From positions 248,001 through 312,000 of the forward strand of contig QFXI01000009.1 of NCBI GenBank assembly GCA_003402315.1: a stretch of 64,000 bases of DNA. Direction: 5' to 3'. Positions 1 through 9,107 of the stretch are shown here, piece after piece. Both the position numbers and the translations under genes were made by a program. Below the pieces are notes generated by a model that made no database searches, was not told where the DNA came from, and saw only the letters and a program-made list of their open reading frames with translations. How positions within the stretch are numbered: position 1 is the stretch's first letter; every line of letters starts with the position of its first letter. Source of the stretch: Candidatus Nitrotoga sp. LAW (GTDB lineage: Bacteria > Pseudomonadota > Gammaproteobacteria > Burkholderiales > Gallionellaceae).

Positions 1-422
1 GGCGTAAGCCCGATATGGGCACACACTGGAATGCCACGCCCGGTGAGAAAAGAAATAGTCTCGGCCATCGCCGACCCGCCTTCGAGTTTGATCATTTGTG
101 CGCCCGCTGCCATCAGGCGCGCGGCATTTTCAAATGTTTTTTCCGGACTGACCTGAAAGGTGCCGAACGGCATATCCGTGATTATGAATGCCTGCTTCGA
201 CCCACGCGCTACGCAAGCTGTGTGGTAAACCATCTCATCCAAGGTCACCGGCAGGGTAGTTTCATGTCCTTGCAATACCATGCCGAGCGAATCGCCCACC
301 AGCAGCACGTCCACACCTCCTGCTTCAAGCAACGCCGCAAAGCTGGCGTCATAACAAGTCAACACAGCGATTTTTTCGCCTTTGTCGCGTAATGCCTGCA
401 ATGACGTTAATGTCGTTCGCAT
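1..422 (-). CDS. panB: PanB, 3-methyl-2-oxobutanoate hydroxymethyltransferase (N-terminal part)
   Basis: This is the first 140 codons of a gene that runs off the left edge of the window. PanB transfers a hydroxymethyl group from methylene-tetrahydrofolate to 2-oxoisovalerate, the first committed step of pantothenate synthesis. The translation shows family landmarks: the CYDASFA strand near residue 23, the metal-binding VGDSLGM motif near residue 42, then a [13 protein letters not shown] segment, and KLEGG near residue 113. The ATG shares one base with the TGA stop of the upstream deoxynucleoside kinase gene (TGATG), which supports both the start and co-transcription. panC would be expected next, outside the window. 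Confidence 0.93.
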   Translation of the reverse strand, partial: MRTTLTSLQALRDKGEKIAVLTCYDASFAALLEAGGVDVLLVGDSLGMVLQGHETTLPVTLDEMVYHTACVARGSKQAFIITDMPFGTFQVSPEKTFENAARLMAAGAQMIKLEGGSAMAETISFLTGRGIPVCAHIGLT

Positions 423-1063
423 CATGCTCCTCTACTAAAGAATTCACGCGGCCCGCGCATCCCCTTGATACGCTGTAACAACAAAGCGAAATCCTCATCG
501 CTATCCACAAAATTCAAATTCTCACTGTTCACGATAAATACTGGCGCCGTGTCGTAATGATAAAAGAAATCGCTATAAGCCTGCGCCAGGCTCTCCAAGT
601 AGGAATCAGCAATCTGCCGCTCATAAGGGTTGGCACGCCTGTGCACACGTTCGACAAGAACTTCCGGCGAAGCTTGCAGGTAAATGACCAAGTCCGGTGT
701 AGGCGCTTGCGGTGCCAAGTTGCGGTAGATGTTCTGGTATAGCGCAAATTCATCATCACTAAGATTCAAGCGGGCAAATAGCACATCCTTGTCGAATAAA
801 TAATCCGCCACGGTACTGGCGCGGAATAAATCCATCTGCGCTAAATCACGTACCTCATTAATACGTTGAAACAAAAAAAACAATTGAGTAGACAACGCGT
901 GACGTGCAGGATTTTCATAAAATCGTGCCAAAAAAGGATTTTCCTCGGGTTTTTCCAGCAGCGTAGTCGCTTCAAAATGTTTGGCAAGGCGACAGGCTAG
1001 ACTGGTCTTGCCCACCCCGATCGGTCCCTCGACCACTACGTAACGGTACTTATCAAACAACAT
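422..1063 (-). CDS. Deoxynucleoside kinase (dGK/dAK type)
   Basis: The 213-residue protein has the P-loop GPIGVGKTS at residues 14–22, followed by the LEKPEENPF segment typical of the deoxyadenosine/deoxyguanosine kinase family. It should phosphorylate deoxynucleosides for nucleotide salvage in the cytoplasm. The length is normal for the family. It overlaps folK by 11 bases at its start and panB by one base at its end, so folK, this gene and panB form one operon. That arrangement is common in betaproteobacteria. Substrate preference cannot be read from the sequence. Confidence 0.88.
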   Translation of the reverse strand: MLFDKYRYVVVEGPIGVGKTSLACRLAKHFEATTLLEKPEENPFLARFYENPARHALSTQLFFLFQRINEVRDLAQMDLFRASTVADYLFDKDVLFARLNLSDDEFALYQNIYRNLAPQAPTPDLVIYLQASPEVLVERVHRRANPYERQIADSYLESLAQAYSDFFYHYDTAPVFIVNSENLNFVDSDEDFALLLQRIKGMRGPREFFSRGA

Positions 1064-1550
1064 CTACAATCCGTTCCAATTGCTGTTGTTGACAACCTAA
1101 TAATGCTTCTGCCACCGCACCCACGCCAGGAATAACACAATCCGGTGCGATTTCCAGCAAGGGACGCAATACGAATGCACGCAAGTGCATCTGCGGATGA
1201 GGAATAGTCAGGCTATGCTCATGGTGACGCAAGTCATCATATAACAGCACATCCAAATCCAGTGTTCGCGGTGCGTTACGAAATTCCCGCGTGCGGCCAC
1301 ACTCGCGTTCCAGTCCAAGAAGCGCGTCCAGCAGGGCGCGCGGACTCAATGTCGTTTCCAATTGCGCTACCGCATTTATGAAATCTGGCTGTTCGATATA
1401 ACCTATTGGCGCACTACGGTAGAACGAAGAGCTCGCCAATACTCGGGTATGTGGCAAACTGGCTAACGCCCGCAAAGCATATGATACCTGTTCGCACGGG
1501 TCGTCCAAGTTACTGCCCAAGCCAATGAAAGCCGTATGCTTGGAATTCAT
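1053..1550 (-). CDS. folK: FolK, 6-hydroxymethyl-7,8-dihydropterin pyrophosphokinase
   Basis: This 165-residue protein transfers pyrophosphate from ATP to 6-hydroxymethyl-dihydropterin in folate synthesis. It begins with the conserved FIGLGSNLDDP strand and carries the APRTLDLDVLLYDD signature around residues 95–110, with the IPHPQMHLRAFVL segment after it. Size matches single-domain HPPK. Its 3' end overlaps the deoxynucleoside kinase gene by 11 bases. It appears to be the first gene of this operon, since the next upstream gene, pcnB, is separated by about 140 bases. Confidence 0.95.
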   Translation of the reverse strand: MNSKHTAFIGLGSNLDDPCEQVSYALRALASLPHTRVLASSSFYRSAPIGYIEQPDFINAVAQLETTLSPRALLDALLGLERECGRTREFRNAPRTLDLDVLLYDDLRHHEHSLTIPHPQMHLRAFVLRPLLEIAPDCVIPGVGAVAEALLGCQQQQLERIVDVV

Positions 1551-1687
1551 TTTTAAATATGCCTTATACGATTTCAGCAGGATATGTGCAGTAAGCGATA
1601 TTTATCGCATTTTAACGGAAGTTAGCAGGCAAAATTTCGTGTATCGCTTATTTTCCCATCCGTAAATACAGGTTTCCTTGGTACCCA

Positions 1688-3028
1688 TCATTTAATAGGC
1701 AGTTCCGCCTGTACCGTCGTGCCCGATTTCTTGCGGCGACGGCGCTTCTTGACCACTTCGTCAGGCAATAGCATTTCAGCACGGCGTTCGTCCTTGGCAT
1801 CCTGAAACTCATCCCACCACAAACCCAGTTGCGAATCCACCTCGCCACTTTCACAGCGCAGTAGCAAAAAATCATAAGCGGCGCGAAAATGTGGCTGAGA
1901 TAACAAGCGAAATGGCCGCTGCCCACCGCGCTGCCCAAAACGAGGTTGTAATAACCACAGATCCTTCATGACCGCATCATAACGGCGCGGGATGGCGAGC
2001 TGCGCGTGCTGCCTACTAAGCACCTCGTCCATCGCTGCATGTAGCGCTGCGACTGGACGTTCGCCTGCTTCTTGATGCACTTTCCAAGCTGACAGTACAT
2101 GGTGCCACAATAGCGCAGCAAACATAAAAGCAGGCGATACAGATTTTTCATCACGAATACGCTGATCGGTATTCTGCAAAGCCAGCATGACGAATTTTTC
2201 GCCCAAAGGCTGTTTCAATATCACGTCCAACATCGGCAACATTCCATGGTGTAAATCCATAGACCGCAGTTTCTTGATGCACTCCAACGCATGGCCCGAT
2301 AGCAGCAGCTTAAGCATTTCATCCAACAAGCGGGCCTGCGGCACATTACCCAGCAAGTCTTTCATTTTTGCGATGGGCGCGGCAGTAGCAGCCTCCAGCT
2401 TCATGCCCAGCTTGGCCGACAATCGCACCGCGCGTAGCATGCGCACTGGGTCTTCGCGGTAACGCACGGCTGGATCACCGATCATGCGCAAGGTATTGGC
2501 GCAGATGTCAGCATAGCCATTGTGGTAGTCGTAAATTTCCTGACTGGACGGATCATAAAATAACGCGTTAGCAGTAAAATCGCGTCGCGCCGCGTCCTGT
2601 TCTTGGTCGCCAAATTCATTGTCACGCAACAACCGTCCATGTTCATCAGTTTCTGCATCTTCGCTCTCTATCTTGCGGCGAAAGGTGGAAGTCTCAACAG
2701 TTTCCTCGCCGAACAATACATGCACCAACCGGAAGCGCCGCCCGATGATGCGCGAACGACGGAACACGCGGCGCACTTCTTCCGGCGTGGCGTCAGTTGC
2801 AATATCGAAATCTTTAGGGTGGCGATTGAGCAATAAATCGCGTACCGCGCCGCCCACGACGAAAGCCGTGTAGCCCGCCGCCTGCAAACCATCAGTCACC
2901 CTGCGTGCAGCGGGGCTAATGCCATCGCGGCTAACGCCATGTACATCGAAGGGGATGATGTGACAATTTCCTACTATCCGAGTGCGGACAGATTTTCCGA
3001 ACATGCGCTTGAGCAGTTTTTTTATCAT
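1688..3028 (-). CDS. pcnB: Poly(A) polymerase I
   Basis: The 446-residue protein belongs to the class II nucleotidyltransferases that add poly(A) tails to RNA 3' ends and promote decay. The head domain shows GGAVRD at residues 59–64 and the metal-binding DFD at 73–75. An RRDFTANAL segment and the REDPVRMLRAVR motif follow. The C-terminus is rich in lysine and arginine (VKKRRRRKKS), as in E. coli PAP I and unlike CCA-adding enzymes, which supports the PcnB assignment. It lies upstream of folK on the same strand with a short untranslated gap. Confidence 0.93.
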   Translation of the reverse strand: MIKKLLKRMFGKSVRTRIVGNCHIIPFDVHGVSRDGISPAARRVTDGLQAAGYTAFVVGGAVRDLLLNRHPKDFDIATDATPEEVRRVFRRSRIIGRRFRLVHVLFGEETVETSTFRRKIESEDAETDEHGRLLRDNEFGDQEQDAARRDFTANALFYDPSSQEIYDYHNGYADICANTLRMIGDPAVRYREDPVRMLRAVRLSAKLGMKLEAATAAPIAKMKDLLGNVPQARLLDEMLKLLLSGHALECIKKLRSMDLHHGMLPMLDVILKQPLGEKFVMLALQNTDQRIRDEKSVSPAFMFAALLWHHVLSAWKVHQEAGERPVAALHAAMDEVLSRQHAQLAIPRRYDAVMKDLWLLQPRFGQRGGQRPFRLLSQPHFRAAYDFLLLRCESGEVDSQLGLWWDEFQDAKDERRAEMLLPDEVVKKRRRRKKSGTTVQAELPIK

Positions 3029-3085
3029 TACTCTCTACTGTGACAGAAATGCCGCAACAAACCGCGACAAAATTAGGAGCACGGA

Positions 3086-3871
3086 TTATACACCCGCTAC
3101 AAACCAGCGTTCGCCCTCCAGGGATAGCTCGCGTAACGGGCACTGATACAGCGCCTCCAAGTGTGCGCGCGTCAGCAACTCTTGCGCTGTACCATGCAGC
3201 GCATGGCCATCAGCAAACAACAGCAACACATGATCGCAGCAGCGTTGCGCCCAAAGGGTGTCATGCAGCACCATCATAAGCGCGCAGCCTTGCTCCTTCA
3301 ACTGGCTGAACACCTGCATCGTCTGTGCCTGATGGCGCAAGTCAAGATGCTGCAATGGCTCATCCAGCAAATAACACTGTGCCTGCTGCGCCAGCGCCTG
3401 GGCAATTGCAGCACGCTGCTGCTCACCCCCTGACAATGTATTGTATGGTCGTTGTGCCAGCCCTTCCAACTCCATCTGCGCCAAAGCCTGCTGTGCCAGT
3501 GCTTCATCCTGTGCGTTGTAACCGAACAACGAGGTGCGATAGGGAAAGCGGCCCAGCAATACATATTCCTGCACACTCCCCCAGAACTCACCGCCTTCAT
3601 TTTGCAGCAACACCCCAAGATGTTGCGCGAGGTTGCGTCGAGTATGGGCGGCCAGTGCCACACCATTCCAATTCACCATGCCAGACTGTAGCATATGCAA
3701 ACCGGCCATCGTGCGCAGCAAGGTAGTCTTACCCACCCCATTCTGCCCTAACACGCCCCAACATTCACCTGGACGAATCGTCAAATCAAGTTCACGGCAT
3801 ATCACCTTGCCGCCTATTGCTACCGTGAGTTTATGCGTTTCCAAAACCGGATTATTAAATGCTTGTTGCAT
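3086..3871 (-). CDS. ABC transporter ATPase, iron-siderophore/cobalamin type
   Basis: The protein is an ABC ATPase of the FecE/BtuD/FhuC class that would energise the adjacent FecCD-type permease. Walker A is GQNGVGKTT, the signature is LSGGEQQRAAIAQAL and Walker B is CYLLDEPLQHLD. An upstream extension of the reading frame exists, but the best start is the ATG at 3871. It overlaps the permease stop by one base and gives the usual N-terminus and a length of 261 residues. Substrate cannot be decided: no binding protein or receptor gene is present nearby. Confidence 0.88.
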   Translation of the reverse strand: MQQAFNNPVLETHKLTVAIGGKVICRELDLTIRPGECWGVLGQNGVGKTTLLRTMAGLHMLQSGMVNWNGVALAAHTRRNLAQHLGVLLQNEGGEFWGSVQEYVLLGRFPYRTSLFGYNAQDEALAQQALAQMELEGLAQRPYNTLSGGEQQRAAIAQALAQQAQCYLLDEPLQHLDLRHQAQTMQVFSQLKEQGCALMMVLHDTLWAQRCCDHVLLLFADGHALHGTAQELLTRAHLEALYQCPLRELSLEGERWFVAGV

Positions 3872-4836
3872 CAGCTCCGCCGACTCAATAACCACAGCAA
3901 TACCGGCACGCCCAGCAGCGCTGTGAATATACCCACAGGCAATTGCAGCGGCGACCACACCATACGTGCCAACGTATCGGCCAACACCAAAAAGCTGCCG
4001 CCCAATAATATCGACGATGGAATGAGCCAGCGGTGTGCGCTAACACCGAGGAGGCGAATAGCATGCGGCATCATCAAACCGACAAAACCTATGCTGCCGC
4101 CGAGTTGCAGCGCCATCACAGTAAGCACGGCAGCGGCAAAATACAATCCTACCTGCCACTGACCAACCGCCACCCCCAGTGCCGCCGCCTTGTCCAGTCC
4201 GCCCGCCAACACATCCAGCCCGCCGGATAGCACCGTGGCACACAGCCCCACTGCCAGCAGCACAAACCAGGCAAATGGCAAGCCTTGCGAATGCGATAAG
4301 TCCCCCATCAGCCAGAACAACATGCCCTTCACTTGCTCACCCTGCGCCAATGTCAGCAGCAGGCTGATCAGCGCGCCACAACCGGCAGAAAGCACCACGC
4401 CGGTAAGCAGCAGGCGGTAGATGTTTCGTTCGCCGTGTCGAAAACCCAAACCAAATACCGCGACTATAGCCAGCAATGCGCCCGTAAATGAAGATAGCTG
4501 CGTGGTAGCCAACCCCGCGCCGAGCAACATAGCGGCCAGCGCACCCACCGCCGCGCCACCGGAAATACCAAGAATATAAGGATCTGCCAGCGGATTGCGC
4601 AACAGCGCCTGTAACAGCACACCGGACAAAGCCAGCAGCCCACCACAGACAAACGCCGCCAGCACACGGGGCAAACGCAACTGCCACAACACCTCTGTTG
4701 CAGTGTCCTCGTTATTGCCCAACAAAGCGTACCACACCTCAATCGGCGCGAGCGGCAACGAACCGTTCATCAGGCCAAAGCCAAAACTCAACGGAACTGT
4801 GCATAGCAGCAGGGAAAAAAGGGCTCGTGGGGACAT
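3871..4836 (-). CDS. FecCD-family ABC transporter permease
   Basis: This 321-residue polytopic membrane protein belongs to the BtuC/FecCD family that imports vitamin B12, haem or ferric siderophores. Family landmarks include the LRLPRVLAAFVCGG segment near residue 53, NPLADPYILGISGGA near residue 82, and GFVGLMMPHAIRLL near residue 258. It is translationally coupled to the ATPase downstream. The periplasmic binding protein usually encoded in such operons is missing. A short signal-peptide-like reading frame directly upstream (4907–5011) may be what is left of it or of a receptor. Confidence 0.9.
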   Translation of the reverse strand: MSPRALFSLLLCTVPLSFGFGLMNGSLPLAPIEVWYALLGNNEDTATEVLWQLRLPRVLAAFVCGGLLALSGVLLQALLRNPLADPYILGISGGAAVGALAAMLLGAGLATTQLSSFTGALLAIVAVFGLGFRHGERNIYRLLLTGVVLSAGCGALISLLLTLAQGEQVKGMLFWLMGDLSHSQGLPFAWFVLLAVGLCATVLSGGLDVLAGGLDKAAALGVAVGQWQVGLYFAAAVLTVMALQLGGSIGFVGLMMPHAIRLLGVSAHRWLIPSSILLGGSFLVLADTLARMVWSPLQLPVGIFTALLGVPVLLWLLSRRS

Positions 4837-4906
4837 TATTTATTTGACAAACGATATCGGGAGGCGAGGCTACCCCCGCCATTTTCCCACACCACGGGAA
4901 TCGCCA

Positions 4907-5011
4907 TCACTTCATGAAGGCCGAACAGCTCAACAATACCCGTGGGGATAAAAACATGGTAATCATAGGTATCGCGATGACGGCAACAACAAGGTGAACT
5001 TTCTTTGGCAT
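4907..5011 (-). pseudogene. Orphan signal-peptide-like reading frame
   Basis: A 34-codon frame begins with ATG, two lysines and a long hydrophobic run (VVAVIAIPMITMFL), then stops soon after what would be a cleavage region. It lies 70 bases upstream of the FecCD permease, where a binding-protein or TonB-dependent receptor gene would be expected. I infer a remnant of such an exported protein, with the rest deleted. It could also be a chance frame, because nothing beyond the hydrophobic start is recognisable. Confidence 0.25.
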
Positions 5012-5094
5012 GTAACAACCTTTGGAAAAACCCTAATGTTCGGATTATTCCGCTACCTAATTCAACAAGTATCTGACCAGTGCTTTAGCTTGCC

Positions 5095-5844
5095 TTACAT
5101 CTGCCTGAATAGATGTGAGAATTTCCTGCTAACTGCAATTTTTTCAAACCTGTCGTGCAAGGTCAGAGAGACTTTACCCAGTAGATCGTAATGCGCTGAA
5201 ACGATTTGCCGTGCGTTCACGACTGTGCCGCGATGCACTTGCCAAAATTGTTCTGCATCAAGTTGCTCGATCAATTCCTTGAGTGGGGTACGCAATAACA
5301 ACTCGGCATCACGTGTTAGCACGGTGGTGTATTTGTCAGCAGACTGAAAATAACACACTTCTTCAACCGCCACCATGCGCACCGACTGTCCAACCTGTAC
5401 ACGCAACCAACGCAGCTATTCACTTTTTTCGGGGGGAACCGCCGCCGCCAACAATTTGTGCAAACGCGCCAGCAAAGCATCTGGTTCAGCTTTACTGCGC
5501 TGTTGCAAGCGTTCCACACAGCGCGCCAAACGCTCATCTGAAACCGGCTTTAACAAATAATCCACTGCCGCTTGTTCAAATGCCTGCACCGCATGATCGT
5601 CATACGCCGTGACAAACACCACTCGACAATCACCCGTTGCGGAACACGCTACGTTTAAGCCGCTTTGGCCCGGCATACAAATATCAAGGAACGCGATGTC
5701 AGGTTTCATTTCTATCAGCGCAGCTGTAACAGCTACGCCGTCATGCACGACTGAAATAATTTGTAATTCAGGCCATAGCTTATTCAAACGGCGACGTAAA
5801 TCTTCCGCCAGATGCATTTCGTCATCAGCGATGATGGCTTTCAT
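5095..5844 (-). pseudogene. LytTR-family response regulator with internal amber stop
   Basis: Two frames lie in the same register, separated only by a TAG at 5416–5418. The first 142 codons form a receiver domain with acidic DDE at residues 7–9, phospho-acceptor Asp in FLDICMPG and KPVS near residue 100. After the TAG the frame continues with LRWLRVQVGQ and a complete LytTR DNA-binding domain (VCYFQSADKYT, HRGTVVNARQI). An AlgR-like regulator would have an aromatic residue, probably tyrosine, at codon 143 of 249. So this is a nonsense-mutated gene, unless the stop is a sequencing error. The partner kinase gene lies just upstream. Confidence 0.85.
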
Positions 5845-5856
5845 AAAGAGTTTCCC

Positions 5857-5942
5857 ATTAGAAAATCCACCTTCAAACTCCTTTATCTCGGGGCGAAATC
5901 AAGTTCGCCCCTTTTTTGACAAAGGAAGGCTGGGGGTCTAAT
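5857..5942. repeat. 86-bp imperfect palindrome between kinase and regulator genes
   Basis: The element begins ATTAGA and ends TCTAAT. It contains nested inverted arms: TCCTTT with AAAGGA, and a perfect 8-bp core stem GGGGCGAA/TTCGCCCC with loop ATCAAG (5890–5911), followed on the plus strand by six T. The core could act as a plus-strand terminator, but both neighbouring genes are on the minus strand. The long outer symmetry suggests a palindromic dispersed repeat rather than a plain terminator. Confidence 0.6.
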
Positions 5943-5956
5943 GACTAAATATCGGC

Positions 5957-6952
5957 TCATCGCGGTAACTCCAGCGTAGCAGTCACGCCAACTTTAGTAT
6001 TATTTTCAAACGTTAACTTGCCCGCCTCACCAAATAATGTTGCCAAGCGCGCACGCACATTTGCCAAACCAGTCCCGCCAACATCGACATCACCAGACAA
6101 CCCGACACCACTGTCGTTAACTTCAATACACAAACCGGTTTTTTTGATAACAGCTCGAATCACAATTTTACCGCCGCCTATCTTCAGCCCGATACCGTGA
6201 CGCACCGCATTCCCAACAAGCGGTTGCAACAGCATCGGCGGGAAGACCAATCCACGGACATCTTCAGGTACGTCCATCGTCCAGCGCAAACGTTCGCCAA
6301 AACGGATTTTCAAAATCTGCAAATAATTGTCCAACATATCCAGCTCATCGCCCAAGGTGGTGCGGTCACTACGGGCACGCGTCAAGGCAACACGCAACCA
6401 ATCATTGAGCCGCTCCAATAATTTTTTCGACAACAGTGGATCGTTGTCAATGAGGCTACTCACATTGGCCAAGGTGTTGAACAAAAAGTGCGGCTCAATT
6501 TGAGCTTGCAGCATTTTCAATTGCGCTTCCATTTCGCGCTTCGCGCTTTCAATTTGGCTTAACTGGCGTTGCTTCACTTCAAGGTTGAGCTGCCCGATGC
6601 GCTCAAATAAAATGAAAGTAATGCTGGCAATAATGCCGAAAAACAGCCCAATTAACAATGGCTGCAAAGCACTAGGGTAAACTTCATCACCTGATCCTGT
6701 TAGCCTAATAGCCACCGCCACACCCACCACAATACTGATCGGCAACGTCACACTCAGTGCCACGTAACGCAGCTTGCCGGGAGGCATCCGTGATAATGCC
6801 AATGAGTTAATGAGGGAGATTGAGAACCCGATACACTGCGCGAAAATGAACTCATGCCAGAACCCTTCCTTAGGCGATAACAAGGTTAATAGCCCAGCAA
6901 TAGCGGTGCAATAAGCAAAAGTGGCGAGAAAACCGAACCAAATTTTTTTCAT
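5957..6952 (-). CDS. Sensor histidine kinase, LytS/YehU (His_kinase) family
   Basis: The protein has four or so hydrophobic segments in its first 135 residues, a short coiled linker (LEVKQRQLSQIESAKREME), then the His_kinase box AQIEPHFLFNTLANV with the phospho-accepting histidine. An ATPase domain follows, with N-box GNAVRHGIGL and G-box DSGVGL and GTGLANVRARL. It is the partner of the disrupted LytTR regulator downstream. I chose the ATG at 6952 (331 residues). A TTG 36 bases upstream is in frame but overlaps the preceding gene. The kinase itself appears intact although its regulator is broken. Confidence 0.87.
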   Translation of the reverse strand: MKKIWFGFLATFAYCTAIAGLLTLLSPKEGFWHEFIFAQCIGFSISLINSLALSRMPPGKLRYVALSVTLPISIVVGVAVAIRLTGSGDEVYPSALQPLLIGLFFGIIASITFILFERIGQLNLEVKQRQLSQIESAKREMEAQLKMLQAQIEPHFLFNTLANVSSLIDNDPLLSKKLLERLNDWLRVALTRARSDRTTLGDELDMLDNYLQILKIRFGERLRWTMDVPEDVRGLVFPPMLLQPLVGNAVRHGIGLKIGGGKIVIRAVIKKTGLCIEVNDSGVGLSGDVDVGGTGLANVRARLATLFGEAGKLTFENNTKVGVTATLELPR

Positions 6953-6974
6953 GGGTAGATTATCTTGTCGTGCC

Positions 6975-8189
6975 TCAGGGTAGTGCAACCTTCAAACCCA
7001 ACGTGATGCTATTTGTAAACAATGAAGACGATTCTTGCCGTGTATTGCCAATGTTCTTCACACTGAGTGCAAACGCGCTCAGTCGTGTCGTCAATGTTTT
7101 TTCACCATAACCAGCAAGCGTGTTACTGCTATCAGTCATGCTATGCGTCAACATCAAACGCCAAAAGCCACTGTTTTCCATCTGATTACTGAGCCACACC
7201 AGATGCAAATAGTTGCGCCCTAACAGACGCGGAGCTAAGCCCAACGCCATTGCAGGCTGCGTAGTCGCACGTTGAAAATAAGTACGTTGTTCCGCTGCAT
7301 GGTAGCCATTGCCATCGTGCAGGTATTCGGCATTCAAGGTGTTGCCATTTTCAAAGGTGTAGGCAGTACCGATCAAAAAGGTGTTGCGGCGCGGAGCGGG
7401 CGTCTGTACTGTGAACGGTTGGGCAATATCCGCCGATGATTGCAATGTGGAAACTTGTACAGATGAACCCAACTCGCCGTATAACATCAGCGCATCGTTT
7501 ACTGTTCGTTGCGCGTGCGCGCCATAAAAAACCGGCAAATACGGTGCTTTAACCGCGACCACACCTGCGAACCAGCCATCACCGCGCTGATCGAATTTCG
7601 CCAACCAGCTATCGCGCCATTGGTCCGTTTGTACAGTACCGTAGCCTGAACGGACGATGCGCGCCAGATTCACACTGTTTTGCATGTTGGGAGTCCATGT
7701 GATTTTTAACGTATCCATACCAATCAAGGCGCGCATCGGATCACTGCGTCCGCTATCAAAATAGAATGGGCTGGCAGGCGAACGAAATTGCGCTGCACCC
7801 CAATTCAACACCTCTCGCCCCGCTGCAATGTTCCAGTTTTCGGCGGCCCGCACCCGCACTTGCCATTGGCTCACAAAATTCTCATTCTGCTGTTGTGTAC
7901 CGAGACCATTGCGCATTTCACGCACTAAAGAGATGAGCCGCGCGGTAAAACGTATCGTCTCATTTTCAGCTTTGAGGTTGAGTCGCAGCTCTGCGACATC
8001 ACTGCGTTGCGCTAAATGGGCTACTTGATTACTGGGGTTGAGTATGCTGTTGTGGCGTAAGTTCATGCTATTAGCATACCCATACAGTGTGCCGTCCCAT
8101 GAAGTGCGCCAACTTGGTTCGGTGGCAGAGGCTGTCGTTGCAATGAAAAGCCATGCGAGAGAGATGACCTTTATTAAAAAATAGAACAC
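6975..8189 (-). CDS. Outer-membrane beta-barrel protein of an export-type module
   Basis: The 404-residue product starts with a signal peptide ending near ATTASA. The rest is rich in alternating polar/hydrophobic and aromatic residues and ends in proline after LKVALP. I read it as an outer-membrane barrel: segments such as WNIAAGREVLNWGAAQF and NTFLIGTAYTFENGNT resemble porin-like strands. I cannot place it in a named family with certainty. The start is a GTG. It sits between a LolA-like gene and a LytS-type kinase in the same direction, a grouping that suggests an envelope export or maintenance system under two-component control. Confidence 0.65.
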   Translation of the reverse strand: MFYFLIKVISLAWLFIATTASATEPSWRTSWDGTLYGYANSMNLRHNSILNPSNQVAHLAQRSDVAELRLNLKAENETIRFTARLISLVREMRNGLGTQQQNENFVSQWQVRVRAAENWNIAAGREVLNWGAAQFRSPASPFYFDSGRSDPMRALIGMDTLKITWTPNMQNSVNLARIVRSGYGTVQTDQWRDSWLAKFDQRGDGWFAGVVAVKAPYLPVFYGAHAQRTVNDALMLYGELGSSVQVSTLQSSADIAQPFTVQTPAPRRNTFLIGTAYTFENGNTLNAEYLHDGNGYHAAEQRTYFQRATTQPAMALGLAPRLLGRNYLHLVWLSNQMENSGFWRLMLTHSMTDSSNTLAGYGEKTLTTRLSAFALSVKNIGNTRQESSSLFTNSITLGLKVALP

Positions 8190-8313
8190 GTCATTCCCAT
8201 TGTCACAGGAATAACGTTGCTAATTTAACCCTTCGCTTGCCCTCAGGTAATTTGTCTGAAAGAAGCCAGGCAACACAAATATTTTGCCCGTTATGCGAAA
8301 AATATTTTCTTGC

Positions 8314-8340
8314 GAGACTCCCGCTTTTGCGGGAATGGCA
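8314..8340. repeat. REP-like palindrome
   Basis: A TCCCGC/GCGGGA stem with a TTTT loop is followed by AATGG. This matches the common bacterial intergenic pattern of inverted 'CCCGC..GCGGGAATG' repeats. A weaker related sequence (GTCATTCCC ... GGAATAACG) lies at 8191–8215. It occupies the gap between the LolA-like pseudogene and the barrel gene. Confidence 0.5.
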
Positions 8341-8351
8341 GCGAACTGAAT

Positions 8352-9083
8352 TCACTGCAACTGTCCCAAACCAAACTCCGACGTAGGTACTTTTTTAACT
8401 TTAACCGTACTAAATTCCATCGTCGTCTCAGCATCAATCAACGCGTAATGGATAATCATTTTACTGACAAAAGGTATGCGCTTGCCTTCGTACTCGATGA
8501 TGTTGTTATACGTAAAATTCGCCGTTTTGATGAGCTTGCCGCTCACAGATTTAAACTCGGCTTTGACACCTACCCCACGCTTGATTGAAACCTAATAGCG
8601 AATCTTGTCGTAAATGGTCCGTTTATGTTTCGAACTTAAATCCAACACGTAGCATTCTTCGCCCTCCGACGTTTCATCCACATTCAACTGCGCTTCATAA
8701 TCCGCCGCATAGTTGGTTGCCGCAATATCGCCGTTAGATGCCTGTCCATTCATGCGCTGGCGGGGTGAGATGGGAATAGGCTTTGATAAACCGGGCTTGG
8801 TCAGCCACATATTACGGCTCACCTGCAATATCTTCGGGCCTTTAAAACGCACCGGCTCAAGCGCCTCCGCCACACTTGGCTCATCCACCACTTTGACTAC
8901 CAATGCCTGCGGCTCGTCCACCTTAGTACCATCACGCGAGGTAAGCTTGATGTCCCACACAATGCCTGGCAATCCACCACCGCGCGCTTGATCAGAATTT
9001 TTTAAGATATTGTTAACGTCAGGGACAGCAAAAGACGCGTTAACCAGTAAGACAGATAGCAAGCAAGCAAAAATATATTTCAT
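8352..9083 (-). pseudogene. Outer-membrane lipoprotein-sorting (LolA-like) protein with internal amber stop
   Basis: The frame opens with a signal peptide (MKYIFACLLSVLLVNASFA) and continues with family landmarks: DQARGGGLPGI, RNMWLTKPGLSKP, SPRQRMNGQA, GDIAATNYAADY. It is interrupted by TAG at codon 164, directly after YDKIRY. The same frame then continues without shift as VSIKRGVGVKAEF for about 80 more residues. In this family the interrupted position is normally tryptophan (RYWVS), so TGG to TAG explains it. Related proteins accompany FtsX-type permeases and are thought to carry lipoproteins or lipids across the periplasm. The permease fragment lies 24 bases upstream. Confidence 0.82.
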
Positions 9084-9107
9084 GGTTAGCCTTTGGTCCT
9101 TTGCATC

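Noticed and set aside
5095-9083. Amber recoding in the regulator and LolA-like genes
   Set aside because: Other genes in the window (purN and the first DUF3108 gene) end normally in TAG, and no suppressor or recoding signal is visible. Nonsense mutation or sequence error is simpler.
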